Assembly: GCF_014930365.1 (NCBI RefSeq) | Contig: NZ_JABXWI010000015.1 | Coordinates: 124,001 to 188,000, forward strand | DNA length: 64,000 nt | From: Streptomyces caniscabiei | GTDB lineage: Bacteria > Actinomycetota > Actinomycetes > Streptomycetales > Streptomycetaceae | Reading direction: 5' to 3' | Shown: piece by piece, positions 35,697 to 45,900 of the stretch | How positions within the stretch are numbered: position 1 is the first letter of the stretch | How the letters are laid out: the number at the start of each line of letters is the position of its first letter | Made by a program: the position numbers and the translations under genes | The notes under the pieces: model-generated | Database searches by the model: none | Seen by the model: the letters and a program-made list of their open reading frames with translations, nothing else | Told to the model about the DNA's origin: nothing

Positions 35697-37241
35697 TCAG
35701 CCCTTCAGCACCGGAAACCTCCGAGGCGCCACCACCAGCAGCACCAGCAGGGCCGTCGTCGCAGCGCAGGCCGCTCCCAGGTACACCGTGTGGACCGCGT
35801 CCGCGATCGCCGCGCGGATCGGCTCGGGGGCCGCGCCGGAGCCGAGGTCGTGGGTCACGGCGTCGAGGTTTCCCGAGCCGCCCAGCCGCGACGCCAGCAC
35901 CCCGTTCGCGACCGCTCCGAACACCGCCGCGCCCAGCGTCTGGCCCGTCTGGCGGCAGAAGAGGATGGACGCCGTGGCGGTGCCCCGCTCCTCCCACTCC
36001 ACCGACGCCTGCACACCGATGATCAGCGGCAGCTGGAACAGCCCCAGCGCGGCACCCAGCAACAGCATCAGCAGCGTCGGCTGCCAGGGCTCCCCGGGGT
36101 ACGGGAGGAGAAAGGCGAACGCGAAGAGCACGAGCGCCGCACCCGTGATGCCGAGGATCGACGTGTTCCGGAAGCCGATGCGGCGGTAGACGTGCTGGCT
36201 GAGCGCCGCCGACAGCGGCCAGGTCAGCGTCCAGACGGAGACGAGGAACCCGGCGGCCACCGGCGCCAGCCCCAGCACCGACTGCGCGTACGTCGCCAGG
36301 AAGACCGTGGGCGCCACCATCAGCAGACCCAGCGCGCCGAGCGCCAGGTTCACCGCCACGATCGTGCGGCGGCGCCACACCCAGCCCGGAATGATCGGCT
36401 CGGCGGCCCGGCGTTCGATCAGCACCAGCACGCCGATCAGGGCGAGCCCCGTACCCAGCAGGGTGACCGACGGCCAGGACAGCCAGGGCCAGGCCACCCC
36501 GCCCTGCACCAGCGCCGTCAGCAGGGCTCCTCCGCAGACGAGGATCGTCCCGGCGCCCGCCCAGTCGATCCGGGGCCGGCCGCCCGTCGACTCCCTCGGC
36601 GGCTCGTGCAGATGACGGACCAGCAGCCACAACGCCACCGCGCCGAGCGGCAGGTTGATGAGGAAGATCCAGCGCCAGTCCGCGTACGCGGCGAGGACCC
36701 CGCCCACTCCGGGGCCCGCCACCGCCGACACCGCCCACACCGTGGACAGCCGGGACTGGATCCGGGGCCGTTCCTCGAGCGGGTACAGATCCGCCGCCAG
36801 CGTCTGCACCGTGCCCGCGAGGGCGCCGCCGCCCAGGCCCTGGACGACCCGGAAGGCGATCAGGGCGGCCATGTTCCAGGCCAGCGCGCACAGCAGCGAG
36901 CCCAACAGGAACAGGGCCGCGCCCACGACGAGGACCGGTTTGCGGCCGAAGGTGTCGGAGAGCCTGCCGTAGACAGGGAGGGTGACGGTGACGGCGAGCA
37001 GATAGCCGGAGAAGAGCCACGAGAAGACGGAGAAACCACCGAGGTCGGCGACGATCTGCGGTACGGCGATCGAGACGATCGTGGCGTCCAGCGCGGCCAG
37101 CCCCATGGCCAGCATCAGCGCGGCGGTGACGGCTCGTCGGCGCCCGGGCCCGGTGCTCCGCACGGAGTCTGGTGCGACGGCTCTCGCACCTTCTGCCGGA
37201 CCACCCTCTGCCGGACCGCCCTCGGCTCGTCTGTCCTCCAC
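35697..37241 (-). CDS. DHA2-family (14-TM) multidrug efflux MFS transporter
   Basis: A 514-residue EmrB/QacA-type proton antiporter. Motifs seen are ALDATIVSIAVPQIVADLGG in helix 1, GYLLAVTVTLPVYGRLSDTFGRKPVLVVG (motif A), RVVQGLGGGALAG, and the antiporter motif C region WAVSAVAGPGVGGVLAAYADWRWIFLINLPLG. Fourteen hydrophobic segments fit DHA2. The GTG at 37241 follows AAGGGGAAGG. A start at 37325 would add an Arg/Gly stretch that looks untranslated. No TetR regulator is adjacent. It lies just beyond the toxin remnant, so the deletion that damaged the immunity gene's 3' end may have its edge here. The substrate is unknown. Confidence 0.9.
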   Translation of the reverse strand: MEDRRAEGGPAEGGPAEGARAVAPDSVRSTGPGRRRAVTAALMLAMGLAALDATIVSIAVPQIVADLGGFSVFSWLFSGYLLAVTVTLPVYGRLSDTFGRKPVLVVGAALFLLGSLLCALAWNMAALIAFRVVQGLGGGALAGTVQTLAADLYPLEERPRIQSRLSTVWAVSAVAGPGVGGVLAAYADWRWIFLINLPLGAVALWLLVRHLHEPPRESTGGRPRIDWAGAGTILVCGGALLTALVQGGVAWPWLSWPSVTLLGTGLALIGVLVLIERRAAEPIIPGWVWRRRTIVAVNLALGALGLLMVAPTVFLATYAQSVLGLAPVAAGFLVSVWTLTWPLSAALSQHVYRRIGFRNTSILGITGAALVLFAFAFLLPYPGEPWQPTLLMLLLGAALGLFQLPLIIGVQASVEWEERGTATASILFCRQTGQTLGAAVFGAVANGVLASRLGGSGNLDAVTHDLGSGAAPEPIRAAIADAVHTVYLGAACAATTALLVLLVVAPRRFPVLKG

Positions 37242-37662
37242 CGGATGCCTTCCCCTTGCACCTATCCGCCGCCGACCACCATGCCATTGACCCTGACGCC
37301 ACGGCAGGGTGCAGCCTGGTCGCACCGGAAGGAGGAGGTGAACCCCGAGGCCGTCTCCTCCCGGTGGGCGAGATCCCCTAGGGGTACCTCCGTACTACGG
37401 CCGGGGGCGGGTTCGTACCGCCGGAGGACGAGACGGCGGACCTCCCGTCCTTAACCTGGCTTTACGCCGCTGGGGGGCGGTGCACCGGAGCGGTGGGGGT
37501 GGGGTTTTCCCCAGCAGAAGACTGCGCTGGGCACCAGCGCGCCGGACCCCCTCCGGGGACCAGACTCATCGACGTACCGCACGGCGAGCCGCGTACCGCA
37601 CGGCAAGCCGCTACGCACAGGGCGACCCAGCAGCATCCGCTGCCCGACTTAGGAGACATACC
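37242..37662. other. Divergent region between the efflux gene and ABC operon
   Basis: These 421 nt between divergent genes show no credible coding sequence. Short palindromes (CCCCTAGGGG at 37376-37385, and GTACCTCCGTAC just right of it) and TCCTTAACCTGG near 37450 mark the probable regulatory part. The promoters cannot be placed reliably. Confidence 0.35.
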
Positions 37663-38451
37663 GTGACATCGGCTGTGACCATCACCAGGCACGGGGGTAC
37701 TGGAGGGACTACGGCCGTTGCCGCGCGGGCGCGGCAGGTCGTCAAGGCGTACGGGTCCGGTGAGACCCGTGTCGTCGCCCTCGACCATGTGGACGTGGAC
37801 ATCGCGCGGGGCCAGTTCACCGCGATCATGGGCCCCTCGGGGTCCGGCAAGTCCACCCTCATGCACTGCCTCGCCGGACTCGACACCGTGACCTCGGGCC
37901 GGATCCACCTCGACGACACCGAGATCACCGGCCTCAAGGACAAGAAGCTCACGCAGCTGCGCCGGGACCGGATCGGGTTCATCTTCCAGGCGTTCAACCT
38001 GCTGCCCACGCTGAACGCGATAGAGAACATCACCCTCCCCATGGACATCGCGGGGCGCAAGCCGAACAAGGAGTGGCTGGGCCGGGTCGTCGACACCGTC
38101 GGTCTGAGCGACCGGCTCAAGCACCGGCCCACCCAGCTCTCCGGCGGCCAGCAGCAGCGTGTCGCCGTGGCCCGCGCCCTCGCCGCCCGGCCGGAGATCA
38201 TCTTCGGTGACGAGCCGACGGGCAACCTGGACTCGCGGGCCGGGGCCGAGGTGCTGGGCTTCCTGCGTAGGTCGGTCGACGAGCTGGGCCAGACCATCGT
38301 GATGGTCACCCACGACCCGGTGGCCGCCTCGTACGCGGACCGGGTGCTGTACCTGGCCGACGGCCGCATCGTCGACGAGATGCTGAAGCCGACCGCCGAA
38401 GTCGTGCTGGACCGCATGAAGGACTTCGACGCGCGGGGGCGTACGTCATGA
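37663..38451 (+). CDS. ABC transporter ATP-binding protein, MacB/LolD type
   Basis: A 262-residue ATPase. Walker A is GPSGSGKST (57-65), the Q-loop is in FIFQAFNLLPTLNAIENI, the signature is LSGGQQQR (159-166), Walker B is EIIFGDEPTGNLDS and the switch His is in VMVTHDP. The FNLLPTL segment and its fusion-free partner are typical of the MacB/LolD/FtsE class, which drives mechanotransmission and not classical import. GTG follows AGGAG by 8 nt. It overlaps the permease gene by ATGA. Substrates of such pairs in Gram-positives include peptides and lipoprotein-type cargo; here unknown. Confidence 0.93.
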   Translation: MTSAVTITRHGGTGGTTAVAARARQVVKAYGSGETRVVALDHVDVDIARGQFTAIMGPSGSGKSTLMHCLAGLDTVTSGRIHLDDTEITGLKDKKLTQLRRDRIGFIFQAFNLLPTLNAIENITLPMDIAGRKPNKEWLGRVVDTVGLSDRLKHRPTQLSGGQQQRVAVARALAARPEIIFGDEPTGNLDSRAGAEVLGFLRRSVDELGQTIVMVTHDPVAASYADRVLYLADGRIVDEMLKPTAEVVLDRMKDFDARGRTS

Positions 38452-41027
38452 GTGTCATGAAGACCTCGATGCGCAACTTCTTCGCGCACAAGGGGCGGAT
38501 GGCGCTCTCCGCCATCGCGGTCATGCTGTCGGTGGCGTTCGTGACGGGGACCCTGGTCTTCACCGACACGATGGGCACCACGTTCGACAAGCTGTTCGCG
38601 GCCACCTCCTCCGACGTCACGGTCAGCGCCAAGGGCGCCTCGGACAGCGGTGAGACGCAGTCCGACACCGGCAGGCCGCCGGTCATGCCCGCGTCGGTCG
38701 TGGACAAGGTGGGCGGCGCGGAGGGCGTGAAGTCGGCCGAGGGCACGGTCTTCTCGACCTCGGTCACGGTCGTCGACGCCGACAAGGACAACCTCTCGCC
38801 CACCAGCGGCGCCCCGACCATCGTCGGCAACTGGAACGCCAACGACGCCCGCACCATGAAGATCTCCTCCGGCAACGCGCCGCGCGGGCCCGACCAGATC
38901 ATGGTCGACGCGGACACCGCCGACAAGCACGGCCTGAAGCTCGGCGACGAGATCGGCGTGATCAGCGCCGTCGGCACGCACGAGGCGAAGGTCTCCGGCA
39001 TCGCCGACTTCCAGGTCACCAACCCGGGCGCCGCGATCTTCTACCTCGACACCGCCACCGCCCAGAAGGCCCTTGTCGGCGAGACCGACGTGTACACCAA
39101 CGTCAACGTCACCGCCGCGAACGGCTTCACGGACGCGCAGGTGAAGAAGAACGTCGCCGCCGACCTGGGCGCCGGCTACAAGGTGCAGACCGCCAAGGAG
39201 GTCGCGGACGCCAACGCCAAGGACGTCGGCGAGTTCATGGGCGTGATGAAGTACGCCATGCTCGGCTTCGCCGGGATCGCCTTCCTCGTCGGCATCTTCC
39301 TGATCATCAACACCTTCTCGATGCTGGTCGCCCAGCGGACCCGCGAGATCGGCCTGATGCGGGCCATCGGCTCCAGCCGGGGCCAGGTCAACCGGTCGGT
39401 CCTCGTCGAGGCCCTGCTCCTCGGGGTGTTCGGCTCGATCCTCGGCGTGGCCGGCGGTGTCGGGCTCGCCATCGGCCTGATGAAGCTGATGAGCGCCACC
39501 GGTATGAACCTGTCCACCGACGACCTCACCGTCGCCTGGACCACCCCGGCGGTCGGCCTGCTCCTGGGCATCGTCGTCACCGTCCTTGCCGCGTACGTGC
39601 CGGCCCGACGCGCCGGCAAGGTCTCCCCGATGGCCGCCCTGCGCGACGCCGGAGCCCCGCTGGACGCCAAGGCCGGCCTCGTCCGGGCCGTGATCGGTCT
39701 GCTCCTGACCGGCGCCGGCGGCTACTGCCTGTACCTGGCCTCCGCCGCCGACAAGGCGAGCGAGGGCTCGATGTGGCTCGGCGGCGGGGTCGTCCTGTCC
39801 CTCATCGGCTTCGTCGTCATCGGCCCGTTGCTGGCCGGCGCGGTGGTGCGGGTGCTGGGCGCGGTCGTCCTGCGGGCCTTCGGACCCGTGGGCCGGATGG
39901 CCGAGCGCAACGCGCTGCGCAACCCCCGCCGTACGGGGGCCACCGGTGCCGCCCTGATGATCGGTCTCGCGCTGGTCGCCTGCCTCTCCGTCGTCGGCTC
40001 CTCCATGGTCGCCTCGGCCACGGACCAGCTCGACAAGACGGTCGGCACGGACTTCATCATCCAGTCCGACACCGGCCAGCTGATCACCCCGCAGGCCGTC
40101 GAGGCCGCGCGCTCCGCCGACGGCATCAAGAGCGTCACCGAGTACAAGTGGACCCAGGCCGACTTCACCACCCCCGACGGCAAGACGCTCAAGGAGACGG
40201 CCATCACCGCCGCCGACCCGAGCTACGCCACCGACCTCGCCACCGAGGTCGTCGCGGGCAAGCTGCCGGACGCCTACAAGCCCGACTCGATGTCCGTCCA
40301 CGAGAAGTTCGCCGAGGACCACGACATCCGGCTCGGCTCGAAGATCGCCGTCGCCTTCAAGGACGGCCGCACGGCCGACCTGACCGTCCGCGCCATCACC
40401 AGCAGTGACGTCGTCATCGACGCCGGGGCGATGTACACCTCCATCGACACGATGGCGAAGTACGTCCCGGCCGACAGGATGCCGCTGGACCAGCTGCTCT
40501 TCGCCTCGGCGAAGGAGGGCCAGGACGCGGCCGCGTACAAGTCCCTCAAGGCCGCGCTGCACGACTACCCGCAGTACGAGGTCCGTGACCAGACGGACTA
40601 CAAGGAGGCCCTGAAGGGCCAGATCGACCAGCTTCTGAACATGATCTACGGCCTGCTCGCCCTCGCGATCATCGTCGCCATCCTGGGAGTGGTGAACACG
40701 CTGGCCCTGTCGGTCGTCGAGCGGACCAGGGAGATCGGCCTCATGCGGGCCATCGGCCTCTCCCGCCGCCAGCTGCGCCGCATGATCCGCCTGGAGTCGG
40801 TCGTCATCGCCCTCTTCGGCGCGCTTCTCGGCCTGGGGCTGGGCATGGGCTGGGGCGCCACCGCGCAGCAGCTCCTCGCCCTGGAGGGCCTGAAGGTCCT
40901 CGACATCCCGTGGCCGACGATCATCGGGGTCTTCATCGGCTCGGCCTTCGTGGGCCTGTTCGCCGCGCTGGTCCCGGCGTTCCGGGCGGGCCGTATGAAC
41001 GTCCTGAACGCGATCGCCACCGAGTAG
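38448..41027 (+). CDS. ABC transporter permease, FtsX/MacB type
   Basis: An 859-residue permease with the duplicated FtsX architecture. Helix 1 is near the N-terminus (about 15-38), followed by a large extracytoplasmic domain (about 40-260). Three helices with ERTREIG-like coupling motif LVAQRTREIGLMRAIGSSRGQV lie around 265-395. A central two-helix region follows (about 405-520), then a second external domain (about 530-715). The last three helices carry the second coupling motif, VVERTREIGLMRAIGLSRRQLRRM. The ATG overlaps the ATPase stop. The protein ends just before a strong terminator hairpin. Confidence 0.93.
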   Translation: MSVMKTSMRNFFAHKGRMALSAIAVMLSVAFVTGTLVFTDTMGTTFDKLFAATSSDVTVSAKGASDSGETQSDTGRPPVMPASVVDKVGGAEGVKSAEGTVFSTSVTVVDADKDNLSPTSGAPTIVGNWNANDARTMKISSGNAPRGPDQIMVDADTADKHGLKLGDEIGVISAVGTHEAKVSGIADFQVTNPGAAIFYLDTATAQKALVGETDVYTNVNVTAANGFTDAQVKKNVAADLGAGYKVQTAKEVADANAKDVGEFMGVMKYAMLGFAGIAFLVGIFLIINTFSMLVAQRTREIGLMRAIGSSRGQVNRSVLVEALLLGVFGSILGVAGGVGLAIGLMKLMSATGMNLSTDDLTVAWTTPAVGLLLGIVVTVLAAYVPARRAGKVSPMAALRDAGAPLDAKAGLVRAVIGLLLTGAGGYCLYLASAADKASEGSMWLGGGVVLSLIGFVVIGPLLAGAVVRVLGAVVLRAFGPVGRMAERNALRNPRRTGATGAALMIGLALVACLSVVGSSMVASATDQLDKTVGTDFIIQSDTGQLITPQAVEAARSADGIKSVTEYKWTQADFTTPDGKTLKETAITAADPSYATDLATEVVAGKLPDAYKPDSMSVHEKFAEDHDIRLGSKIAVAFKDGRTADLTVRAITSSDVVIDAGAMYTSIDTMAKYVPADRMPLDQLLFASAKEGQDAAAYKSLKAALHDYPQYEVRDQTDYKEALKGQIDQLLNMIYGLLALAIIVAILGVVNTLALSVVERTREIGLMRAIGLSRRQLRRMIRLESVVIALFGALLGLGLGMGWGATAQQLLALEGLKVLDIPWPTIIGVFIGSAFVGLFAALVPAFRAGRMNVLNAIATE

Positions 41028-41075
41028 CCGGCCACCGGCCGCCACCGACCACGGGGGACACGGGGGAACGGGGGA

Positions 41076-41117
41076 GAGCCCGGCGTCGGGAAGCGGAGGC
41101 TTCCGGGCGCCGGGCTC
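41076..41117. terminator. Terminator hairpin between ABC operon and DUF2079 gene
   Basis: The inverted repeat 41076-41094 with 41099-41117 has 17 of 19 positions paired and a GGAG tetraloop. It is very GC-rich, without a T-tract. It lies between convergent genes and probably ends transcription from the ABC operon; it may serve both strands. Confidence 0.75.
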
Positions 41118-41142
41118 CACCCGTTCCCGGCTCCACCCGTTC

Positions 41143-42606
41143 TCAGGGCGACGCGGGCCCGTCGGCGGCGGGAGAGACGCGCTTCAGGAGCACGTATCCC
41201 TGGATGACACCCCGCAGGACGTATGTGTCGTGCGGATGCAGCTGCCGGGCGAAGGCGGGGACGTCCTTCACCCAGCGCGAGTTGTTGTTGAAGACGATGT
41301 AGTCGGGGGCGAGGCCCTTGGTCCGGCCGATCCAGAAGACCCGGCAGCGGGAGGTCAGCCGGGCGATGGGGCCGACGTTGGCCTCGACGGTTGCCCCGTC
41401 GGGGATCGTGGCGATGAGCCGGTCCACGGCCTTGACGTGGTCCGGCACCCGATAGGCGTCGGCCCTGGTCAGGTTGGACATCGGCAGCGCCGTCGTCAGC
41501 GCGAGCGAGGCCGCGAGGACGGCGGCGGGCAACTGGAGCGCGTACGAGCGCAGCCAGGGCCTGGGGCTGTGGCGGGCGGCCGGCAGCGCGTCGACGAGCG
41601 CGAGGGTGATGATCGGCATCAGGACGGCGCTGTAGTGCCAGGCCGTGCCCCAGTAGTTGTCGTCGGCGGAGACGAACCGCCAGCCCAGCGTGGGTAGCAC
41701 GGCGAGCAGGATCGGGGAGCGCAGGGCGAGCAGTCCGCTCGTCGGGATCAGCAGCCAGAGGACGGTACGGATCTTGACGTCCAGGCCGTCGAGGGGGCCC
41801 GCGCCGCCGACCTTGGTGAGGTAGTCGGAGGCACCGGCGGTGTTGAAGGACGGGATGATCAGGGTGAAGGCGAGCAGCGTGGCGACCGCGCCGAACGAGG
41901 CGACCGCGACGGCGTACGGCACCACCCGGGACGCGCCGTGCCGCCGGGCCCGGAGCGCGACGACGGCCGCGACGACCGCCAGGGTCAGCCCCTGGTCCTC
42001 CTTGACCAGCACCAGCGGAAGGCCCCAGAGCAGCGCCGCCCGCCATCGGTGCCGGAGCAGCGCCTCCAGGGAGAACGCGATCAGCGGGACCGCGAAACAG
42101 ATCTCGTGGAAGTCGAAGTCCACGGCGTTCTGCAGCCCCCACGACAGTCCGTACGCCACCCCGAGCGCGAGCCCCCGGGCCCGACCCAGCGCCCGGACCG
42201 CCGCCCGCGTCACCGGCACCGCCGACAGCGCGAACAGCGCGGCCTGGACGACGAGCAGCGTGATGGGGGTGGGGAACACCCGGTAGAGGGGCGCCAGCAG
42301 CATGGTGACCGGGCTGAAGTGATCCCCGAGCACGTTGTAGCCCGGTCCCTTCAGCTCGACGATCGGCGCCTGGAGGTGCGCGTACGCCCGTATCGCCTGC
42401 TCGTAGATGCCCAGGTCGTACGACCGGGTCCCCAGCCGCAGATACCGCCCCACGGACACCACCGCGTACGCCACGAACAGCCCGAGCGCGATCAGATACG
42501 GCTCCCGGCCCACGAGGGAGAACCGCCGGCCACGGGGCGGCGACGCAGCCGCCGCCGGAACAGGCGCCGGTGCGAGTGCCGGGGGCTGAGTGCTCGACGA
42601 GGGCAT
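41143..42606 (-). CDS. DUF2079 multi-pass membrane protein
   Basis: A 487-residue membrane protein. A Pro/Ala-rich cytoplasmic start is followed by about ten hydrophobic helices. YDLGIYEQAIRAYAHLQAPIVELKGPGYNVLGDHFSPV (about 63-100) is the DUF2079 signature; its acidic DLG/DHF residues resemble the external-loop acid of GT-C glycosyltransferases. A family member is thus a candidate lipid-sugar-dependent glycosyltransferase, but no activity is established. The C-terminus has PIARLTSRCRVFWIGR and YIVFNNNSRWV. The ATG has a poor ribosome site. It is convergent with the ABC operon and divergent from mfd. Confidence 0.85.
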   Translation of the reverse strand: MPSSSTQPPALAPAPVPAAAASPPRGRRFSLVGREPYLIALGLFVAYAVVSVGRYLRLGTRSYDLGIYEQAIRAYAHLQAPIVELKGPGYNVLGDHFSPVTMLLAPLYRVFPTPITLLVVQAALFALSAVPVTRAAVRALGRARGLALGVAYGLSWGLQNAVDFDFHEICFAVPLIAFSLEALLRHRWRAALLWGLPLVLVKEDQGLTLAVVAAVVALRARRHGASRVVPYAVAVASFGAVATLLAFTLIIPSFNTAGASDYLTKVGGAGPLDGLDVKIRTVLWLLIPTSGLLALRSPILLAVLPTLGWRFVSADDNYWGTAWHYSAVLMPIITLALVDALPAARHSPRPWLRSYALQLPAAVLAASLALTTALPMSNLTRADAYRVPDHVKAVDRLIATIPDGATVEANVGPIARLTSRCRVFWIGRTKGLAPDYIVFNNNSRWVKDVPAFARQLHPHDTYVLRGVIQGYVLLKRVSPAADGPASP

Positions 42607-42660
42607 GGGGACTCACGTTCGGATGGAGACAGAGGATGCCCATAGAGACTAGGCGGACCC

Positions 42661-42766
42661 GAAAAAAGCAGGGGCGCAGCCCCGCTTTTTTCAGGGGCGC
42701 GGGGAACTGCGCGACCAGCCCCCACCGGGCGGACGTGTGGGGGTAGAAGGGGCGCAGCCCCTTCTG
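42661..42766. repeat. Dispersed repeat copy 6 with two terminator-like hairpins
   Basis: The first hairpin, 42662-42691, has AAAAAAGC(A)GGGGC, loop GCA, then GCCCCGCTTTTTT, so it has T-tracts in both directions. The reverse-strand repeat arm CTTCAGGGGCGCGGGGAACT-type follows (42690-42720). A second hairpin, GAAGGGGC-GCA-GCCCCTTC, is at 42747-42765. Unusually it lies between divergent genes (DUF2079 and mfd), where it may insulate the promoters. The rest of the gap to 42973 contains a possible -10 TACCCT (near 42835) for mfd. Confidence 0.75.
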
Positions 42767-42973
42767 GACGGGACGGGTAGGGGCGGCGGGGGCGAGACCA
42801 AAACCCGCCCGCACCCCCCGCACCGCACGTCGTACCCTGGACACCCCCGGCCTTTCACACGAGTCCGGGCGTTCGTGTTGCCCCAGCAGCCCCGAGCCAC
42901 CCGCACCCAACCGCGCCACCCACCCGCACCCACCAGCCCCCCACCTTGCCCACCCGGACGGGAAACGCCCCGA

Positions 42974-45900
42974 ATGAGCCTCCACGGCCTGCTAGACGCC
43001 GTAGTCCAGGACGCCCCCCTCGCGGAAGCGATCAGGGCGGCGTCCGACGGCCACCGCACCCACATCGACCTGGTGGGCCCCCCGGCGGCCCGCCCCTTCG
43101 CCGTGGCGGCCCTCGCCCGCGACTCCGGCCGCCCCGTACTCGCCGTGACGGCGACGGGCCGCGAGGCCGAGGACCTGGCGGCGGCCCTGCGCTCCCTGCT
43201 GCCCCCGGACGGCGTCGTGGAGTACCCGGCCTGGGAGACCCTCCCGCACGAGCGCCTCAGCCCGCGCAGCGACACCGTCGGCCGCCGTCTGGCCGTCCTG
43301 CGCCGGCTGACGCACCCCCGTCCGGACGACCCCGAGACCGGCCCGGTGTCGGTGGTGGTCGCCCCGATCCGCTCGGTCCTCCAGCCGCAGGTCAAGGGCC
43401 TCGGCGACCTGGAGCCGGTCGCCCTGCGCACCGGCGAGACGGCCGATCTGAACCGTACGGTCGAGGCACTGGCGGCAGCCGCGTACTCCCGGGTCGAGCT
43501 GGTCGAGAAGCGCGGCGAGTTCGCCGTGCGCGGCGGCATCCTGGACGTCTTCCCGCCCACCGAGGAGCACCCCCTGCGGGTGGAGTTCTGGGGCGACGAC
43601 GTCGAGGAGATCCGGTACTTCAAGGTCGCCGACCAGAGATCGCTGGAGGTGGCCGAGCACGGCCTGTGGGCCCCGCCCTGCCGTGAGCTCCTCCTCACCG
43701 ACGACGTGCGCGCCCGCGCCCGCGACCTCGCCGAGCGCCACCCCGAGCTGGGCGAACTGCTGGGCAAGATCGCCGAGGGCATCGCCGTCGAGGGCATGGA
43801 GTCCCTCGCCCCGGTCCTCGTCGACGACATGGAGCTGCTGATCGACGTCCTGCCGAAGGGCGCGATGGCGATCGTGTGCGACCCGGAGCGGGTGCGCACG
43901 CGCGCGGCGGACCTGGTGGCCACCTCGCAGGAGTTCCTCCAGGCGTCCTGGGCGGCCACGGCCGGCGGCGGCGAGGCACCCATCGACGTCGGCGCGGCCT
44001 CCCTGTGGGCCATCGCGGACGTCCGCGACCGGGCCCGTGAGCTGGACATGATGTGGTGGTCGGTGTCGCCGTTCGCGGCCGACGAGGAGCTGGACGCGGA
44101 CACGCTGAAGCTCGGCATGCACGCCCCGGAGACCTATCGCGGCGACACCGCGAAGGCGCTCGCCGACACCAAGGGCTGGCTGGCCGACGGCTGGCGCACG
44201 GTGTTCGTGACCGAGGCCCACGGCCCGGCGGCCCGCACGGTCGAGGTGCTCGGCGGCGAGGGCATCGCGGCCCGGCTGGAGGCCGAGCTGGCGGAGATCT
44301 CCCCGTCGGTCGTGCACGTGGCGTGCGGCTCGATCGACTACGGCTTCATCGACCCCGCCCTGAAGCTCGCGGTCCTCACCGAGACCGACCTGTCCGGCCA
44401 GAAGGCGGCCGGCAAGGACGGCGCCCGGATGCCCGCCCGCCGCCGCAAGACCATCGACCCGCTCACCCTGGAGGCGGGCGACTACATCGTCCACGAGCAA
44501 CACGGCGTCGGCCGCTACATCGAGATGGTCCAGCGGACCGTGCAGGGCGCGACCCGCGAGTACCTCGTCGTCGAGTACGCCCCCGCCAAGCGCGGCCAGC
44601 CCGGCGACCGCCTCTACATCCCCACCGACCAGCTGGAGCAGATCACCAAGTACGTCGGCGGCGAGGCGCCCACACTGCACCGCCTCGGCGGCGCCGACTG
44701 GACGAAGACCAAGGCGCGCGCGAAGAAGGCGGTCAAGGAGATCGCCGCCGACCTCATCAAGCTGTACTCGGCCCGGATGGCGGCGCCCGGTCACGCGTTC
44801 GGCGCGGACACGCCCTGGCAGCGGGAGCTGGAGGACGCCTTCCCGTACGCCGAGACGCCCGACCAGCTGACGACGATCGCCGAGGTCAAGGAGGACATGG
44901 AGAAGACGGTCCCGATGGACCGCCTGATCTGCGGCGACGTCGGCTACGGCAAGACGGAGATCGCGGTGCGGGCCGCCTTCAAGGCCGTCCAGGACGGCAA
45001 GCAGGTGGCGGTGCTGGTGCCGACGACCCTGCTGGTGCAGCAGCACTTCGGCACGTTCAGCGAGCGGTACTCGCAGTTCCCGGTGAACGTGCGGGCCCTG
45101 TCCCGCTTCCAGACGGACACCGAGGCCAAGGGCACCCTGGAGGGCCTGCGCGAGGGCGGGGTCGACATCGTCATCGGCACCCACCGCCTGTTCTCCTCCG
45201 AGACCAAGTTCAAGGACCTGGGTCTGGTCATCGTCGACGAGGAGCAGCGCTTCGGCGTCGAGCACAAGGAGCAGCTGAAGAAGCTGCGCGCCAACGTGGA
45301 CGTGCTGACGATGTCCGCGACCCCGATCCCGCGCACGCTGGAGATGGCGGTCACGGGCATCCGCGAGATGTCGACGATCACGACGCCCCCGGAGGAGCGG
45401 CACCCGGTCCTGACCTTCGTCGGCCCGTACGAGGAGAAGCAGATCGGCGCGGCGATCCGCCGTGAACTCCTGCGCGAGGGCCAGGTCTTCTACATCCACA
45501 ACCGGGTGGAGTCCATCGACCGGGCGGCGGCCCGGCTGCGGGAGATCGTGCCCGAGGCGCGGATCGCGACCGCCCACGGCCAGATGTCGGAGCAGGCGCT
45601 GGAGCAGGTCGTCGTCGACTTCTGGGAGAAGAAGTTCGACGTCCTGGTCTCCACCACGATCGTGGAGTCGGGCATCGACATCTCCAACGCGAACACGCTG
45701 ATCGTGGAGCGCGGCGACACCTTCGGCCTGTCGCAGCTGCACCAGCTCAGGGGCCGGGTGGGCCGGGGCCGGGAGCGGGGTTACGCCTACTTCCTGTACC
45801 CGCCCGAGAAGCCGCTGACGGAGACGGCCCACGAGCGTCTGGCGACCATCGCCCAGCACACGGAGATGGGCGCGGGCATGTACGTGGCGATGAAGGACCT

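Noticed and set aside
35640..37454. Continuation of the immunity-gene frame to 37454
   Set aside because: After about 35640 it is Arg/Gln/His-rich sequence antisense to a clear 14-TM efflux gene. I treat it as read-through from a lost stop, not as gene.
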